In this document: piece by piece, positions 1 to 12,093 of the stretch | How the letters are laid out: each line of letters opens with the position of its first letter | How positions within the stretch are numbered: position 1 is the stretch's first letter | From: Lactifluus volemus | Taxonomy: Eukaryota > Basidiomycota > Agaricomycetes > Russulales > Russulaceae | Direction: 5' to 3' | NCBI GenBank assembly: GCA_022376515.1 | Contig: WTXI01000001.1 | Location: 2,255,488 to 2,319,487 of the forward strand | DNA length: 64,000 nucleotides | Notes under the pieces: model-generated | Databases searched by the model: none | Seen by the model: the letters and a program-made list of their open reading frames with translations, nothing else | What the model was told of the DNA's origin: nothing | Made by a program: the position numbers and the translations under genes

Positions 1-57
1 GTCGGTCGCTGATTACCATCATTCTTACTTCACTCTCGTCCTCATTTCCTTGCCGGA

Positions 58-3000
58 ATGGCTTGGAACATAGACTATGAAAATGACTCAGAGGAAGTAA
101 TTCGCCTCAAGAGGCAAATTGCTGAACAAGGTTATTTCTGTCATCATCGAGTCTGTTTATCCAACATTGTCGACTCACATTCCATCACTCTTTCAGATAA
201 TCATTGCTCGACTCTCCAAAGTCAACTTATCAAGACAAGGGATGAGTTGGAAGATCATAAATCTGCGCTTGATGAAACCACCTGCAAGGTACGCCGGGAG
301 TTGCTCTGCGTCTAGGTTTATGTTTTGAACATGCGGCGGCTATCCAGCTGCGTCTGGAGGCCGATAGGGCACTCCGCCTTGAAGAGCAGCTTCAAGAATC
401 CAAAGAAAGCTTCGACAAAGAGAAGTTCATGCGTCAAAATGCAGACCTGGCTATTCGATCTGCAGCGGAGAAAGGCAAGGAAGAGGAAGTCGCTCGAAGG
501 GAGCTCCAGCAGGCGCTCGAGTCCATTTCATCTCGCGAGACCACAGCCGATGCGATCATCTCGAACTTGCGAAACGAGAAGGTGGCTCTCGACCGCCGCA
601 TACGGGAACTCGAGGCGAATCTGCAGCAGGTTATTAGCGCTGCGACCCCCAAGAGAAGACGTCATGCACGCTCATCCTCATCCTCGTTCTCGGACATCCG
701 GATCACCACACTCGAGCGAGACCTCGGCGAGTCTCAGGCTTCGGTAGCGGAGCTTCAGACTGAACTTGAGAAGGCTCAAGGGAAACTTAGGCGCACCGAA
801 GACGACCTCTTTCGTCTCGAGAACGGGAGGACGGTGTTTGAGCGCCGGACAGCTGATGAGATGAAAAAGATGCAAGAGATGTTGGCGAGTAAGGAGGAAG
901 AGATCACGCAGCTGCGGGGTGGTGTAGACTCGGGACTCGCGCAGCAGCGCGAAGAAGAGCTCATCCGGAGAGTGGAGGAGGAAGAGGCCAAGGTACTGGC
1001 CCTCGAGCGACTATTATCGGAATCTCGGGATATCAAGAAAGTGGAGAGCGCACTACTGAAAGCGGAAAAGCAACTCGCAGCTGAGATAAACAAATTGAAA
1101 GCTCTGGAAGAGAAGAATGCCGGTCTTAACAGGGATGTGAAACTGGCACGGGACGCATTGGAACAGTCAAACACCCATGCCAAGAGGCTCGACACAGCGC
1201 TAGAAGACAAGACTTCCCTCGTCCACTCTTTACAGGCCCAGGAAAGGTGTGCCAGTCGCTTCTGATCATCTGACGTGCTCTCATATTATTACAGAGCTCT
1301 TAGGGCACAGGTAAATGCTCAGCAAGAGCAAATTCAGTCTCTAAGGGTCGTTGAGTCAAATGGTTTGCTCGCTTAAAAAACTTTCTTAAACCAGCGATCG
1401 ACTGACTCGGCGTTTAGTATCCACTTCAGGACACGGCGGCGTGGATGCCGGGACAGGCGTTGAGACCATGGAGAAGATTCTTGCTGCTGTGGACCGGCTG
1501 AGGAGCGAGCGCGATGACTTGCGTCGACAACTCGAATTCTTACAGGTCGAATCCAAATTCACCATCCAGGCACTTGAGAACAAAATCAACTCTGGGGTTG
1601 TAACAACGACAGTGACCACAGACGCCGAGGATCCTCGCATTTCCCAACTTCAAAGTGAAGTCCAGGAACTTATCGGGCGGTTAGCAAAGACAGACTCGTG
1701 CCCACGTCTCGACTCATCACCTCGCCTTGCCCTCGTCGCTTCTGCGTCCCTAGTAATGGTGGGGCACCTGCAGACACGTGTCGATCATGACGCCGTACTA
1801 AAAGACGAATCTCGCGCTGAGATCTCTGCCCTCTACTCTCAATTGCAAGATGCTACTGCGTTACGCGAGGAGTCCCTTCGCACTATTGATGGCCTGGAAC
1901 AGTCATTGGCTGAAACACAGCGCCAGCTAAAATCAAGCCTCGTCACTGTACTTGATGCCCAGCAACGGCAAAACGACGTGCTTCTCAAGTTCGACTACAT
2001 GGAATCCCAGGTCATTGCAAATGATCGTATCAGAGAGCAATACAGAGAGCTACAGTCTAATCTCGATGACACGACCGCCAGGCTTTGCGACGTCACCAAA
2101 GCCCTCGAAAATGTGGAGTCCGAACGCAACTCTTTCAAGGTCGAGATTATCAACCTTCAAGGCGACATGACACTGGCTCAAGAGGAACTGAAGAAGGCTG
2201 AGAAACGCTACAGTGATCTTCAGAATCAACAACTTTCCTCCATGTCATCCTCACAAATCAACCGCAAACTGAAGGAACAAATCGAAGAACAAGAGGCCCG
2301 TATCGCACGTCGCACGGAGCAGATTGGTGTTCACCAGCATGACATCAAGCGTCTTGAAACCAATCTCCGACTCCAAGAAGATCGTATTGGCGAGATGACA
2401 AGCGAACTCGAGGTTGCGATGGCAGAAAAGGAGAGCATGGTGGAGGATTGTGCTGATGCGCGGGAAGCGCGGGATCGTGCGCTCAAGAAGGCCGACGAGC
2501 TAGAAGACGCCGTGGCAACTCTGGAGACACAGTTACAAGCACTGGAAGAGCAGCGCGAGATCGAGGTGACCACCTTGGTCAAGGTCTGGTCCTCTGCGTT
2601 GGTCCAATCACGGTCATCAGCGACACGCCTCCACTCCGCCATCTACCAGGCGAACGCCGCGAAAGCAGACCTGATACAAAGACTCGAGCTGGTTTCTGCA
2701 GAGCACAATTCCGCTGTAGTACTTTTGCACAAACAGGCTTCAGAGTTCAGCTTGGCGCAGAGTGTAATTACTGCCCACAAAGAAGAGGCTCGCGATGCCG
2801 TCGTCGCCCTTGCCGTTGTTCAAACAGCCAACGTGGAATCCCGACGCGCCATGCAATACGATCGAGACCGGATTTGTGCCCTTCTCTCTGCCACTCGGGA
2901 TGAGCTCAATATCCGCTTCGAGGAGATCAATTCTCTGCAACATCAGTTACAGAAGATCCGCGCGCAAGGTCATGCAGAAAGTACCGAACAGCAATCGGAA

Positions 3001-5086
3001 GACTCTGAAGAGATCAGAAAGTTACGGGAGACCAACACGAGCCTTGATCGACTTCGCGCTGAGCTGGAAGACGAGCTGGCGAAAACGCAGAAAGACCGGG
3101 ATCAGCTGAGCGCAGCTAGTGACGCTCTCAGAGCACAGATCACCCAGCTTCAATCAGATCACGCACAAGAGCTCGAATCTCTGCGAGGCAAACTTCAACA
3201 AGTTGCGGTAGACCTTCAGGAGTCTCGAGAATCGCATGCCGCTGCAGAGAAAGCCTGCTCTGAGCTGTCTGCAGCCAAGGCTAACCTCGAGAATCGTCTC
3301 TACAACATCTCGCAGCAACAGGACACGGATGGCGAGCTGATATCCGAGCTCCAGAGCCGTGAAGCAGCTCACGATTTGCGGGAGCTTGAAATTCAAAAGC
3401 GCCTCGACAAAGCCACCGAAGAACTGGAGAGAACGGCGCGCGAGAGGGAGGAACTCGAAATCGCTCTCGAGCAGGCAAAAGTCGATATCTCGAAGGTCAA
3501 GAACCTCGTAGAGGATCGTGTTTCCCAGCTGGTGGTTGAGCGCGATGAGCTTCAAGAGAGTCTGAAGTCTGGCCACGCTGCCGAGGTGGACCAGCTCCAA
3601 AGTCGCTTGCGAGAACTCCAGGCCGAGGCCGACTCGCTTCAAGCCCAGTTGGACAAAGCAATCGCAGACCAAAGGCGAATACGTGCCACTTTCGAAGCGG
3701 AACTCCGAGAGTCTGTAGAGCGCCATGAAGCATTGGGGACAGAGCGAGACGACGTTAAGGCCCAATTGAACGCGCTTGAGGCTGAATTCGATGACGCGGA
3801 GGCCCGCCTTCAAACTGCTTTGGAGGAGAAGGATGCACTCGAGGTAAAGAACACGAATCTCGAATCCGAAATTCAACGGGCTTTCTCTATGCAGCGATAT
3901 CTCGAGAGCCAACTTAAGGACAGGTGTGAGAAGTCTTAACTGTGTGCCCACTCGCGCTCACACGGTCATGCTACAGTGCACACGAGGTCGCCTCTGTCAA
4001 GGCGGAGCTCGAACAAGTCAAGGAAAAGTTCGCCCACGCAGAACGGGATGGCAAAGCGGCGGAAATGCAGCTCACTTTCCAGAAGGCACAACACGAACAA
4101 GTAACCGTTTCCCTTAAGCGGGAGATCCAACTCCTGCGGGCAACGAAAGGGCACGATGAAAGGGTTCAGGAGCTCGAGGAAAAAATTGGTTATATGGATG
4201 AGTTGATGCGCTCCAAGACGCAGGAGATCGAAGAAAATGACGACCGTTTCATCGAGTACGTGCCATAAAAGCTCGTTTCCGCCTCCGGCGATTGAACCAA
4301 ATTGAACCCATCACGTCTCTTAGACTTCATAAGGAGAAAAAGAAGTTGACTACGAAGGTCGAAACACTCACCCGTAAAGTGCAAACCTTACAGGTCAAGC
4401 TGGCAGCTCTCAGGGATGCCACATCCAATCAGAACCCAGCACAACCGACTGCGTCCACCTCAAAGCCGAGCCCTCTCACCAAAGAACCTGTTGCAGTCGC
4501 ACCAGTACGGCGCACTACATTATCACCTCCCCCTTCCACAGTCAAGCCCAGCTCCCCTTCTCGCTCTCGCGCCAGGTCCGGCCCTTCAGCACTTTCCCGT
4601 AGTAGGACGCCGGATCGTGGACCTGTTCCATCCGTTTTCCGTGCGAACTTGCCGGAACCTGCAAGGGTATCTGCCTCCAGACTCCATGAACCACTATCTA
4701 CAGCCATAGTTGCTGGCAAGAAGCGATCCGCCCCTGACGATGGGGATGAAGCTGTGCCGGTTCAGGGATTCACGTCCGAGGGGGTGCTCGCCACTGGTCT
4801 CAACACAGCAACAACGCCAAGAAGGCGGAAGAGTCCCCGTACAGGTTTCACGCCGGTTCGAAATACCACATCTCACCCTTTGACAACCCTCGCGTCGGAG
4901 GATGCTGCGCAACCCACCGCAGCCCCTATTATTTCTGATGTCACAAACAGCCCGCGAGGTAAGCCAGCGGGCGACGTAAAGGCCAAGGGAAGCTGGCTGG
5001 GCGCTCACAAGTCGAGATCTACACAATCCGGTAATAGTGCGACAGCACGGACAACTTCAGCACGGCCTGGCGCCGCTGTCAGGTGA
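58..5086 (+). CDS. Large coiled-coil protein, about 1559 aa, seven exons
   Basis: I do not recognise a specific family; the protein is almost entirely heptad-type coiled coil (E, K, R, L, Q-rich) from about residue 10 to 1330, followed by a basic Ser/Pro/Thr-rich disordered tail with SPSRSRARS-type patches and a KKR basic run that could be a nuclear signal. The model is exons 58-130, 197-288, 348-1246, 1295-1362, 1418-3923, 3977-4255 and 4324-5086, all GT-AG, which sum to an exact open frame. The first ATG at 58 is used; only 57 bases lie upstream, so an earlier exon outside the window cannot be excluded. The layout resembles spindle, nuclear-pore or kinetochore scaffold proteins, but that is inference only. 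The 3' part has a decayed copy at about 12.1-13.4 kb. Confidence 0.8.
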
Positions 5087-5369
5087 AAGGGTTCGCTGAC
5101 GCCTACTTTTCTTGGAGTCTAATTGTTTAGTTTCATCCATCATATGTATCGTTATCCGTCATGTTATATTTAATTTCAATCACTTTATGAAATAACATAC
5201 ACATGGTTTATTTCATGCGACCGTGTTCAACGCTTGGTAGTGCGCACGGTGACGTCAGAAGGTGATATAGTAATCAATCATTCATCCGATTTGTCCCGGG
5301 CCACTTTTGTATGACTTGACACCCAGCTCGGTGCATCTAGCGATTTAGAGACTTAGATCATACCATACC

Positions 5370-8300
5370 ATGTTCAAAAGCATCGGACGTTCTCTTACTG
5401 ATTTTTCGACAGACTTGCGAGACAGACAAGATTGGGAAGTCGGGACGCTTATAACCTTAGACCAGCTGTTGAATCCCGCCACCTTTGCGTTTGATCCTGT
5501 GTCGAGTCTATTGGCGGTCGGTGGGTGATCGTCGCCGCTCCTTTTGGCCTCGTACTAAACGTCGAGCTCGACAGGTACGAGCGACGGGACGATCCGAATA
5601 TTCGGAGCTCCCGGAGTTGATACGAGTTTGTCGCTATCGTCTCATGCCGCCGTCAAATTCCTGCAATTTGCAACGAATGTATGCAAGTTGGTATGTATCG
5701 GTGAGTCGTATCACTTGGGTGTGCTTCTCTACGGGACCCCCCACAGTCTAACGAAGCGGGTGGAATTGCAGATGAACGTCATATGTTGTATCTGTGGGAC
5801 CTCACGCCGCACGGACAAGTCAAGCTAGAAGCCAGCATGCGCTTTGACCGACCAGTAACGTCAGTTTTTAGTCCCGAGTCAGGAGAGATGTACGAAAAGC
5901 TGAAGGTGTGCCACCACTACCAGCTGCCTCACGCTTTCTCCCTCCCATACCCACGTCAGTTCTTCAGCTACCTTCACATGTTTGGAGCGCTCCTAAAAAA
6001 ACACCTTCGCCTAATAGGCGTTCATTGGACTAGAATCAGGAAACATCAAAACATATGACTTGCTATGCCACCGTGCTTCTGCATACGTTATTAGGAATGC
6101 CTGGGAAGTCTACGAAGTTGACCTGATCGCCAAAGGAATGCTTGTTGAACCAGATCGCTCGTCGTAAGTGCGATCACGACGTATAACTTGAAATCTTATC
6201 GACGGTTTTTCGCAGGAAGATTCCCGTCGATGTTGTTGTGCATCCAAGAAACCTCAACTTTGTGTTCGTTGCGTATGGAGGTATTCTCCCAGACCATATA
6301 TTTCTCGTTTTCCGACTGAGATCTGCCTTTCAACAGGTGGTGTCGTGCTCCTTGATCTTGTAATATTATTGTTGAACAGTTCGAAGAGGGGTATTGATAA
6401 AGCATTCCACAGAAAGAGCAGAAGACACTGCGTACATACGAGTTATTCATACCTGCAGGGGCCCCAGGAGGTTCAGGCTATACCGATCCTGTGATCCACT
6501 TTCATGCCCTTCATTACGCAGGAATGCTGATGCTCTTGTCGAATAGGACCTCCTCAAACATCGAAGGCCCACTGTATTGTCTCTCTCTTTACATCCCACT
6601 GGCCATTTCTTCGCCGTCGGCCACATGGATGGGTCTATAGCTTTCTGGGCGGTAGAAGACAGCGAACAGCCACTTATGGTTCGAACATTGGATGAGGTCG
6701 ACGTTCACAAAGTCGATGGGGAAAAATTGGAGCAGTACCTCCCAGATGAGGAAGGCCCTGCGAAACGTCCCAGTAAGCTTCACCAATCGAGAGAACCCAT
6801 CTTCAAATTGGCTTGGAGTGGCTACCCCAACTCTTACGACGCAAGAGGAGGCGAGACATCTCTAGTTGTTCTTGGTGGCCAGTTCTCCCACGATCCCACA
6901 GGAGTCAATGTTCTCTGGCTCCCTGCCTTCAATCCGCCTGCTCCGCCCTGTCATGTTACCGACCAATCATTGGACCCTTTCTTCCGGAATGCGATGCGGG
7001 AGTCACTGGATCCGCTGAACGCGTACTTTTATGGTACAGCTGGTCTTGTACAGGACTTCTTGCTCACCCCACGGGACAGCCCACACTTTGGTGGAACATG
7101 GAACCCCACAGCGATATTAACCCTTTTCGAGAGCGGAGATCCCATCCGTGCGATCGAGGCTCGGCAGTTTCCACCTCTCCAATTTCTCGCAAATACTCAA
7201 GAGTTATCTCAGAGTGCGGAAGAACCTAAAGGAGATAGTCATGACAGCCTTGCGCAGGATCTTGCTACGACCTTGCAGTCGATGACAGTAGAAGAAGAAC
7301 CCAAGAAGCTTTACCTCCCTCCTTCGCTATGGGGCGGCCCAGACGCTCTGGTCGAGGCCACGCTCTTCTCGCTCGATCGCATCGCATATGAGACTCTTTC
7401 TGGAGCTAGCGAGCACGGACCGGATCATCTGCTTCTAGAAGGTGGAATTTCTATGCCAGATGAAGAAGTTGCTAACGAAATCAAATACGCCAAGGTAGTT
7501 AACGATCATTTCCTCGCTTGCCAGTCTTACGTGGCTCCTCGTGCAGTTCGAACCTCATCGTATTGCCGTGACGAGGAATGTCGACTTGTCACTACGCTTT
7601 TTGGATTTATCTGTGCAACTCCTTATCCCCACACCGTCATCTCCCTTCACCTCTGCATTCCCGCGCGCCCTTCTTCACCTCTCCATTGATGTCCTCGGTC
7701 TTGCCGGATTACCAGAGATCGCGGCGCACTTTCCTTCTAATTTTTCGGAGAGAACCCGAATTGATGACGTACAGCTTGCAGTCGAATCACTGGAGGTTGC
7801 TCTCGTGCTCAATGGTGGAGAAGTTCTAGTGTATAGAATGGGGGAACGCCAGGGTAACACGGCTAGGCACCTTCCCGACAAGCAACTCGTGTCACTGGAG
7901 CACGTACCAGTGGCGGATGGCTTGCATTTCAAGCCGTACTTTTTAGTAACGCCCGAGGCGCTGGTCACCGCCTTCGCAATATCGAATGTTGGTGAGCATT
8001 CAAGTTACTCGCTTCTCTTTCTTGACTACATGTACCTCTCAGGTTTTGCTTCTGTTGCATATGCGAACGGATCGCTATCCGTGATAGACATGCGTGGTCC
8101 CAGTGTGATACTCCAGACCCAACAACCCACACACCGTCATTCATTCATACCTCGCCATTCGGCTAATCCCGATCCTGTTTCGAGCCTTACATGGGCCATA
8201 ACCGGTGTCAAGTTAGGCCAGTTGCCACTTTGCTACCCACTTTGAGAAGTATCCTTAAACGCTATCATTTCGCAGACGCTACGCCGCGAATCCGCCTAGT

Positions 8301-9708
8301 CGCAGTCCGTGCGTCCGGGCTGATTCAAATTTATACGCTCGTGCGAGCTCGCGATGGTAGATGGTCCATCTCCTCTCCACCATCCGAGGCAGAGGGTGTC
8401 GTGTCACCTTTGCATGGCGGAACATTTGTTTTCGATGCCTACACGGGTGCGCCGTGTAGGGCCGACAAAGCACATCTCACGGTTGCGCTCGAGTTCAAAC
8501 TATCATCTAACAACACCGAGGAGAAGATTCGAAGTCTTCTTCTCGTCGCAGGTGCGAAAGGCGCACGATGCTTGGCGGATTTTGGCGAAGAACGTGTTGC
8601 AAAGGTGGATTGGGGCCATAAAGCAGGTACCATGTTACGCACGCAGGTTGTAGAACGGAACGGTAATAACCATATGATCTTTCGACCTGGGCGCTTCTGA
8701 CAAGTACCCTTCAGGATCTTTTGCGCTTGTTGTGTTCAATGACAAGCAGGAAGCTCTCGTTTATTCTCTCCCGATGTTAGAGTACCTCCATACCCTATCA
8801 TTGCCCACTACTTCCTCTATGTGAGTGCTTCTTGCGTCGTCATTCCTCTCCTCTAATCAAGGATAAACGTCTCGCTCACCAGTCCACCATCGATGGATTC
8901 CACGGGTGATCTCCTAACGCTTGTGCCTCTGCACGACTCCGCATATACATCGGCAGTTCCGCTTGCGCCTGCATCCCCGACGCCTTCGTCTACTAGTACC
9001 ATCGCACGCTCCGTCATTTCTGTAACGACGACTGACACAGCTGCAACGTCAACTACTAGCGTTGCAGTGCAGTCCCCTGCGAAGCGCTTGCGCCTCGATT
9101 CGTTCTTCAACACCCGTCGCGGATACCACGTGCCGCTCGTCTCGCTCGTCGAGCGCAAAGACAACACGGAACGCACTACACCGCCGGCGCCGGCACCCGT
9201 GAGCCTTGGGCCGGCAGACTGGCGGACCTGGCTTGGTGGCCTGGTCGGCTCGGGAAACGTTACCGGGGACCAGATTGACGCACTTTGTATGTATTTCACC
9301 TGCATTACCTTGGCGAAGCGTCTGACAGCAGTCGGGTGGGGTGCTGATGTCGTTGTAGTCGCTGGCCCGGATAGACCTGTCCCAGAAAAGCCTGAGCGCC
9401 GCCCTGAATCCGCAGGTTATACCGGGTCGGAAGCAGGGTCGAGCAAGGCGGGGACGACGGCCGCATCAGCTGAGCGGTCGACAAGCGGATTGTACGACAG
9501 GTTGCATGCAGCTGTTTCGGAACGAGGGTAGGCTTTTTTTTGTTTTCTGTTTATTTCAACAATTGAAAGTTGATGTGATTTTAGGGAAATGCTTGGCAGT
9601 TTGGAAACGAGCGTCAACTCATTAGAGCAGGGGAGCAAGAATATGTTGGCGCAGGCGAAACTGTTAGCGGCGAAGCAAACCGCCAAGAGCTGGATGCCAA
9701 AATTCTAA
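5370..9708 (+). CDS. Tomosyn/Lgl/Sro7-like WD40 exocytosis regulator, about 1162 aa
   Basis: This protein belongs to the lethal giant larvae/tomosyn/Sro7 family, which binds plasma-membrane SNAREs and regulates vesicle docking at sites of polarised secretion. Fifteen exons join in frame: 5370-5520, 5575-5700, 5772-5905, 6018-6163, 6216-6280, 6337-6359, 6413-6490, 6547-7494, 7547-7991, 8043-8204, 8276-8662, 8715-8820, 8862-9286, 9359-9527 and 9585-9708. Family landmarks are the start FDPVSSLLAVGTSDGTIRIF, the block GLESGNIKTYDL, IPAGAPGGSGYTDP, LSLHPTGHFFAVGHMDGSIA, HRIAVTRNVDL and VVERNGSFALVVFNDKQEAL. The C-terminal 45 residues (LYDRLHAAVSERGEMLG onward, ending KSWMPKF) look like the R-SNARE-like helix of tomosyn. 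Start chosen at 5370 because it gives the conserved N terminus directly before the first beta-propeller strand. Confidence 0.92.
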
Positions 9709-9725
9709 ACTGCGTTTAAGAGATC

Positions 9726-9754
9726 GGGGGGGGGGGGGGGGGGTGGGGGTGGGG
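9726..9754 (+). repeat. Poly-G tract (18 G followed by TGGGGGTGGGG)
   Basis: An uninterrupted run of 18 G at 9726-9743 is followed by two further G runs. It lies in the 171-base gap between the convergent 3' ends of the Lgl-type gene and the NTF2-like gene. Four or more G runs make it a candidate G-quadruplex on the plus strand; a role in transcription termination is possible but not shown. Length may be unreliable in assembly. Confidence 0.8.
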
Positions 9755-9879
9755 TTGAAGAATGATAAGGATACAAAGAGGAATCTCTAATATATACAAT
9801 GTACAAGATAATGATGACATGATGCGATACACTGTCAAACTTTGTACAAAATACGTCAAACATATGGTTCCATGCATGG

Positions 9880-10721
9880 TTACGCCTTGGACATGAATGC
9901 ATTTGCAAGAGCAGCGGTCATCTTCTTACGGTGCTCGTTGACCATACCGAGGAAGCCATCGTCGGCAGTCGTCTCGCACCTGTGATCCCACTCCTCAGTG
10001 TGACGAGTTACCTGGCAAGCGTCGTCAAGCTGAAGGGTCAAAAGCGAATTGACAACCTGGGCGAGATTAAGTCGCGCACTATGATAGCACGGGAAACGCG
10101 CGGACCTTAAAGGGGGAAGCGGTTTGGGCATTGCGGAAATACGCGACCTCCAGATCAATAAGGAGTAGGTTGGAAGGCAATCCATGTGGGTTCTCGAGAA
10201 CGCGAAATTTTTGGACGTCAGAGCGAGGGAAAAGCTATGATTGTGGCGCGTTAATGACAGTACGACCTAAGCTAGAGTAATATGTGGCGTGCCTTTGGCA
10301 GTGCATCAAACTGCGCACGGATCGAGTCTATGCCGCGAGCGATGCCAATGGGGTCATGAAAGATCGCGTCACGAGTGTAGATTTCATATGAACTCTGCGT
10401 TGGCAAGAATTAGGATCCGGATGTGATGAAACATTGAAACAGGGACGGTCGGAAGCATACGTTTTGGGGCTTGCCGGAGTACAGCTCGCGTAAAGCGCGA
10501 ATGATCCGCGCCTCTGGACTATCAAGGTCGACCCTACGCACTGGAAGTGCGCGCGTTTGGTCAGGAGAAAGGCCCGAGGCATTGGGAGTCTCATAGGTAG
10601 TTGTGCTAACGAGAATCACTTCTTTGGGAGCACACTGATTATGAAGGGGTGGCTTTGCGTTGGATACACGACGGAGGGAGGTCGTGCGGGTTATCTGGAA
10701 ATGAGGTTGACAGAGAACCAT
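9880..10721 (-). CDS. NTF2-like / SnoaL-like domain protein, 222 aa
   Basis: Four exons on the minus strand (10461-10721, 10293-10394, 10106-10234, 9880-10056) give an open frame of 222 codons. The core SSYEIYTRDAIFHDPIGIAR...FDALPKLFP and the later VTRHTEEWDH strand match the alpha+beta barrel fold of NTF2/SnoaL-like proteins as often seen in fungi; the family includes isomerases and non-enzymatic scaffold domains, so the role is unknown. Intron 2 (10235-10292) has a GC donor (AAG|GCACGC) with a normal AG acceptor. The first about 75 residues are not conserved-looking. It is convergent with the upstream Lgl-type gene. Confidence 0.7.
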
Positions 10722-10943
10722 GTCGTAGCTTTTATAAGCAGGGCTGTGGAGAAGGGAGGGGAGGAGGATGGGACAGGATGGGTTGAGATTTGAATTTTCC
10801 CGACTAGCTTAAATAACGAGTCATCTCCTCGTCAATTCATGGAGCTCCCTATCCACATATATGCTCCCGGCGGCCCTCGGGACGTACTTGAAAAGGGCAA
10901 CCCGATGGTCTGGAATGCCACACTAACCTCGCTAGAATATCGA

Positions 10944-12063
10944 GAGTAGGGTCATCGTATGAAAATTTCCATCGATGAAGGAGAGTGAGAAATGCTAAAG
11001 CCCTGTCATGAGTCAGCTATGGTTCGCCAGCACATCTTCAATCACGGAGTCGAAGGTAAATGATTGCTGGCAATCAAAGAACCGACACTTGGCAACGCTA
11101 AGTTAAGTTAACAGATAGGGTACGTATTATATAATCACTGTGGCAGTGTCGTACCTGAGGCCTGCGTTCACCGGATTCTTGGCCTCCTACGATTCGTTAC
11201 ACCCCTTGAATCTCTATTCAATGTGAAGCTTACATCTTATGCCCGTCTCGCAGCGACTATCTCCCTGCTGGAGCCGAACACGACCTTGAGGCAAGTCCAT
11301 CCTGGCGTGACGCTGAGAGCGAGATGGAGGACCTCCTCGAGAAGGTACGTTCCCATTGTCCGCACCTCTCTCCCTTGGCGAGCCTAGTAGGCCAACTAGA
11401 TCCTTGCCGTGACTAGCTTGGCGAGACAAATGCTGCGCTAGATGCCGTCGCTCAAGACACGAGCAATGTCACGAAGACGTCCACCAACACTATTGGATGG
11501 AATTCAGGCGGACAAAGGTTTGCACTGCTGTTCCCATCTGTTATCCCTCTCTCTAACCTCATTCTTTTCCACTTTTCGGAGTGTTTCAGGCAAACGTACA
11601 GGCAGCTGTTGTGGTATCAAGCTAATCTTCTTAACGGCGTGCGCAACGACGTTGTGTTGGTGTTCTCCTCTCAACTGCTTCGGACAAGGTCGGTATGCTG
11701 AGAATTCTAAACTTGTCCAGCGCATACAAGTCCTCTGCTGCTGAGGCCCTTCTCGCAGAGAGAGGGCCTATCGACAACTCACATGAGATGATCGACGCTA
11801 CGTTGGAGTATGTCTTCAACAGCAGCCTTGCTTCATCTTTCCCATTGATGAGTGATGACAGGCAGCCCACGAGACGCGTGCCGAGGTTTGCACGCCAACG
11901 CTCCTCGCTTGGTTCCATACAGACTCGCATGGTTGGCGTGCTTAGTACAGTACCGGGGATAAACAATATCCTATGCATGATCCATAAGCGGCCGAGACGG
12001 GACACATAAATCATTGGCGGTCTGACTGGAGTCTGTCTTTTACGCCACTTGTTTTGGTAGTGC
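10944..12063 (+). pseudogene. Decayed duplicate of gos1 with its promoter
   Basis: This stretch aligns by eye to the functional gos1 locus (15568-16809), starting about 260 bases upstream of the start codon and ending at the terminal TGG-TAG. The start codon has become TTG, part of exon 1 is deleted, the end of exon 2 has lost tens of bases, and the penultimate intron is missing while exon 6 remains nearly identical. It cannot encode a full SNARE. The promoter part shares long near-identical stretches with the functional copy (for example the segment around GCCAGCACATCTTCAATCA). Confidence 0.85.
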
Positions 12064-12093
12064 ATAGCACCCACTTCATTCCTTCAACCTGTC

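Noticed and set aside
5775..5905. Possible independent small gene within the WD40 locus
   Set aside because: The open frame is an exon of the Lgl-type gene once introns 5701-5771 and 5906-6017 are removed.
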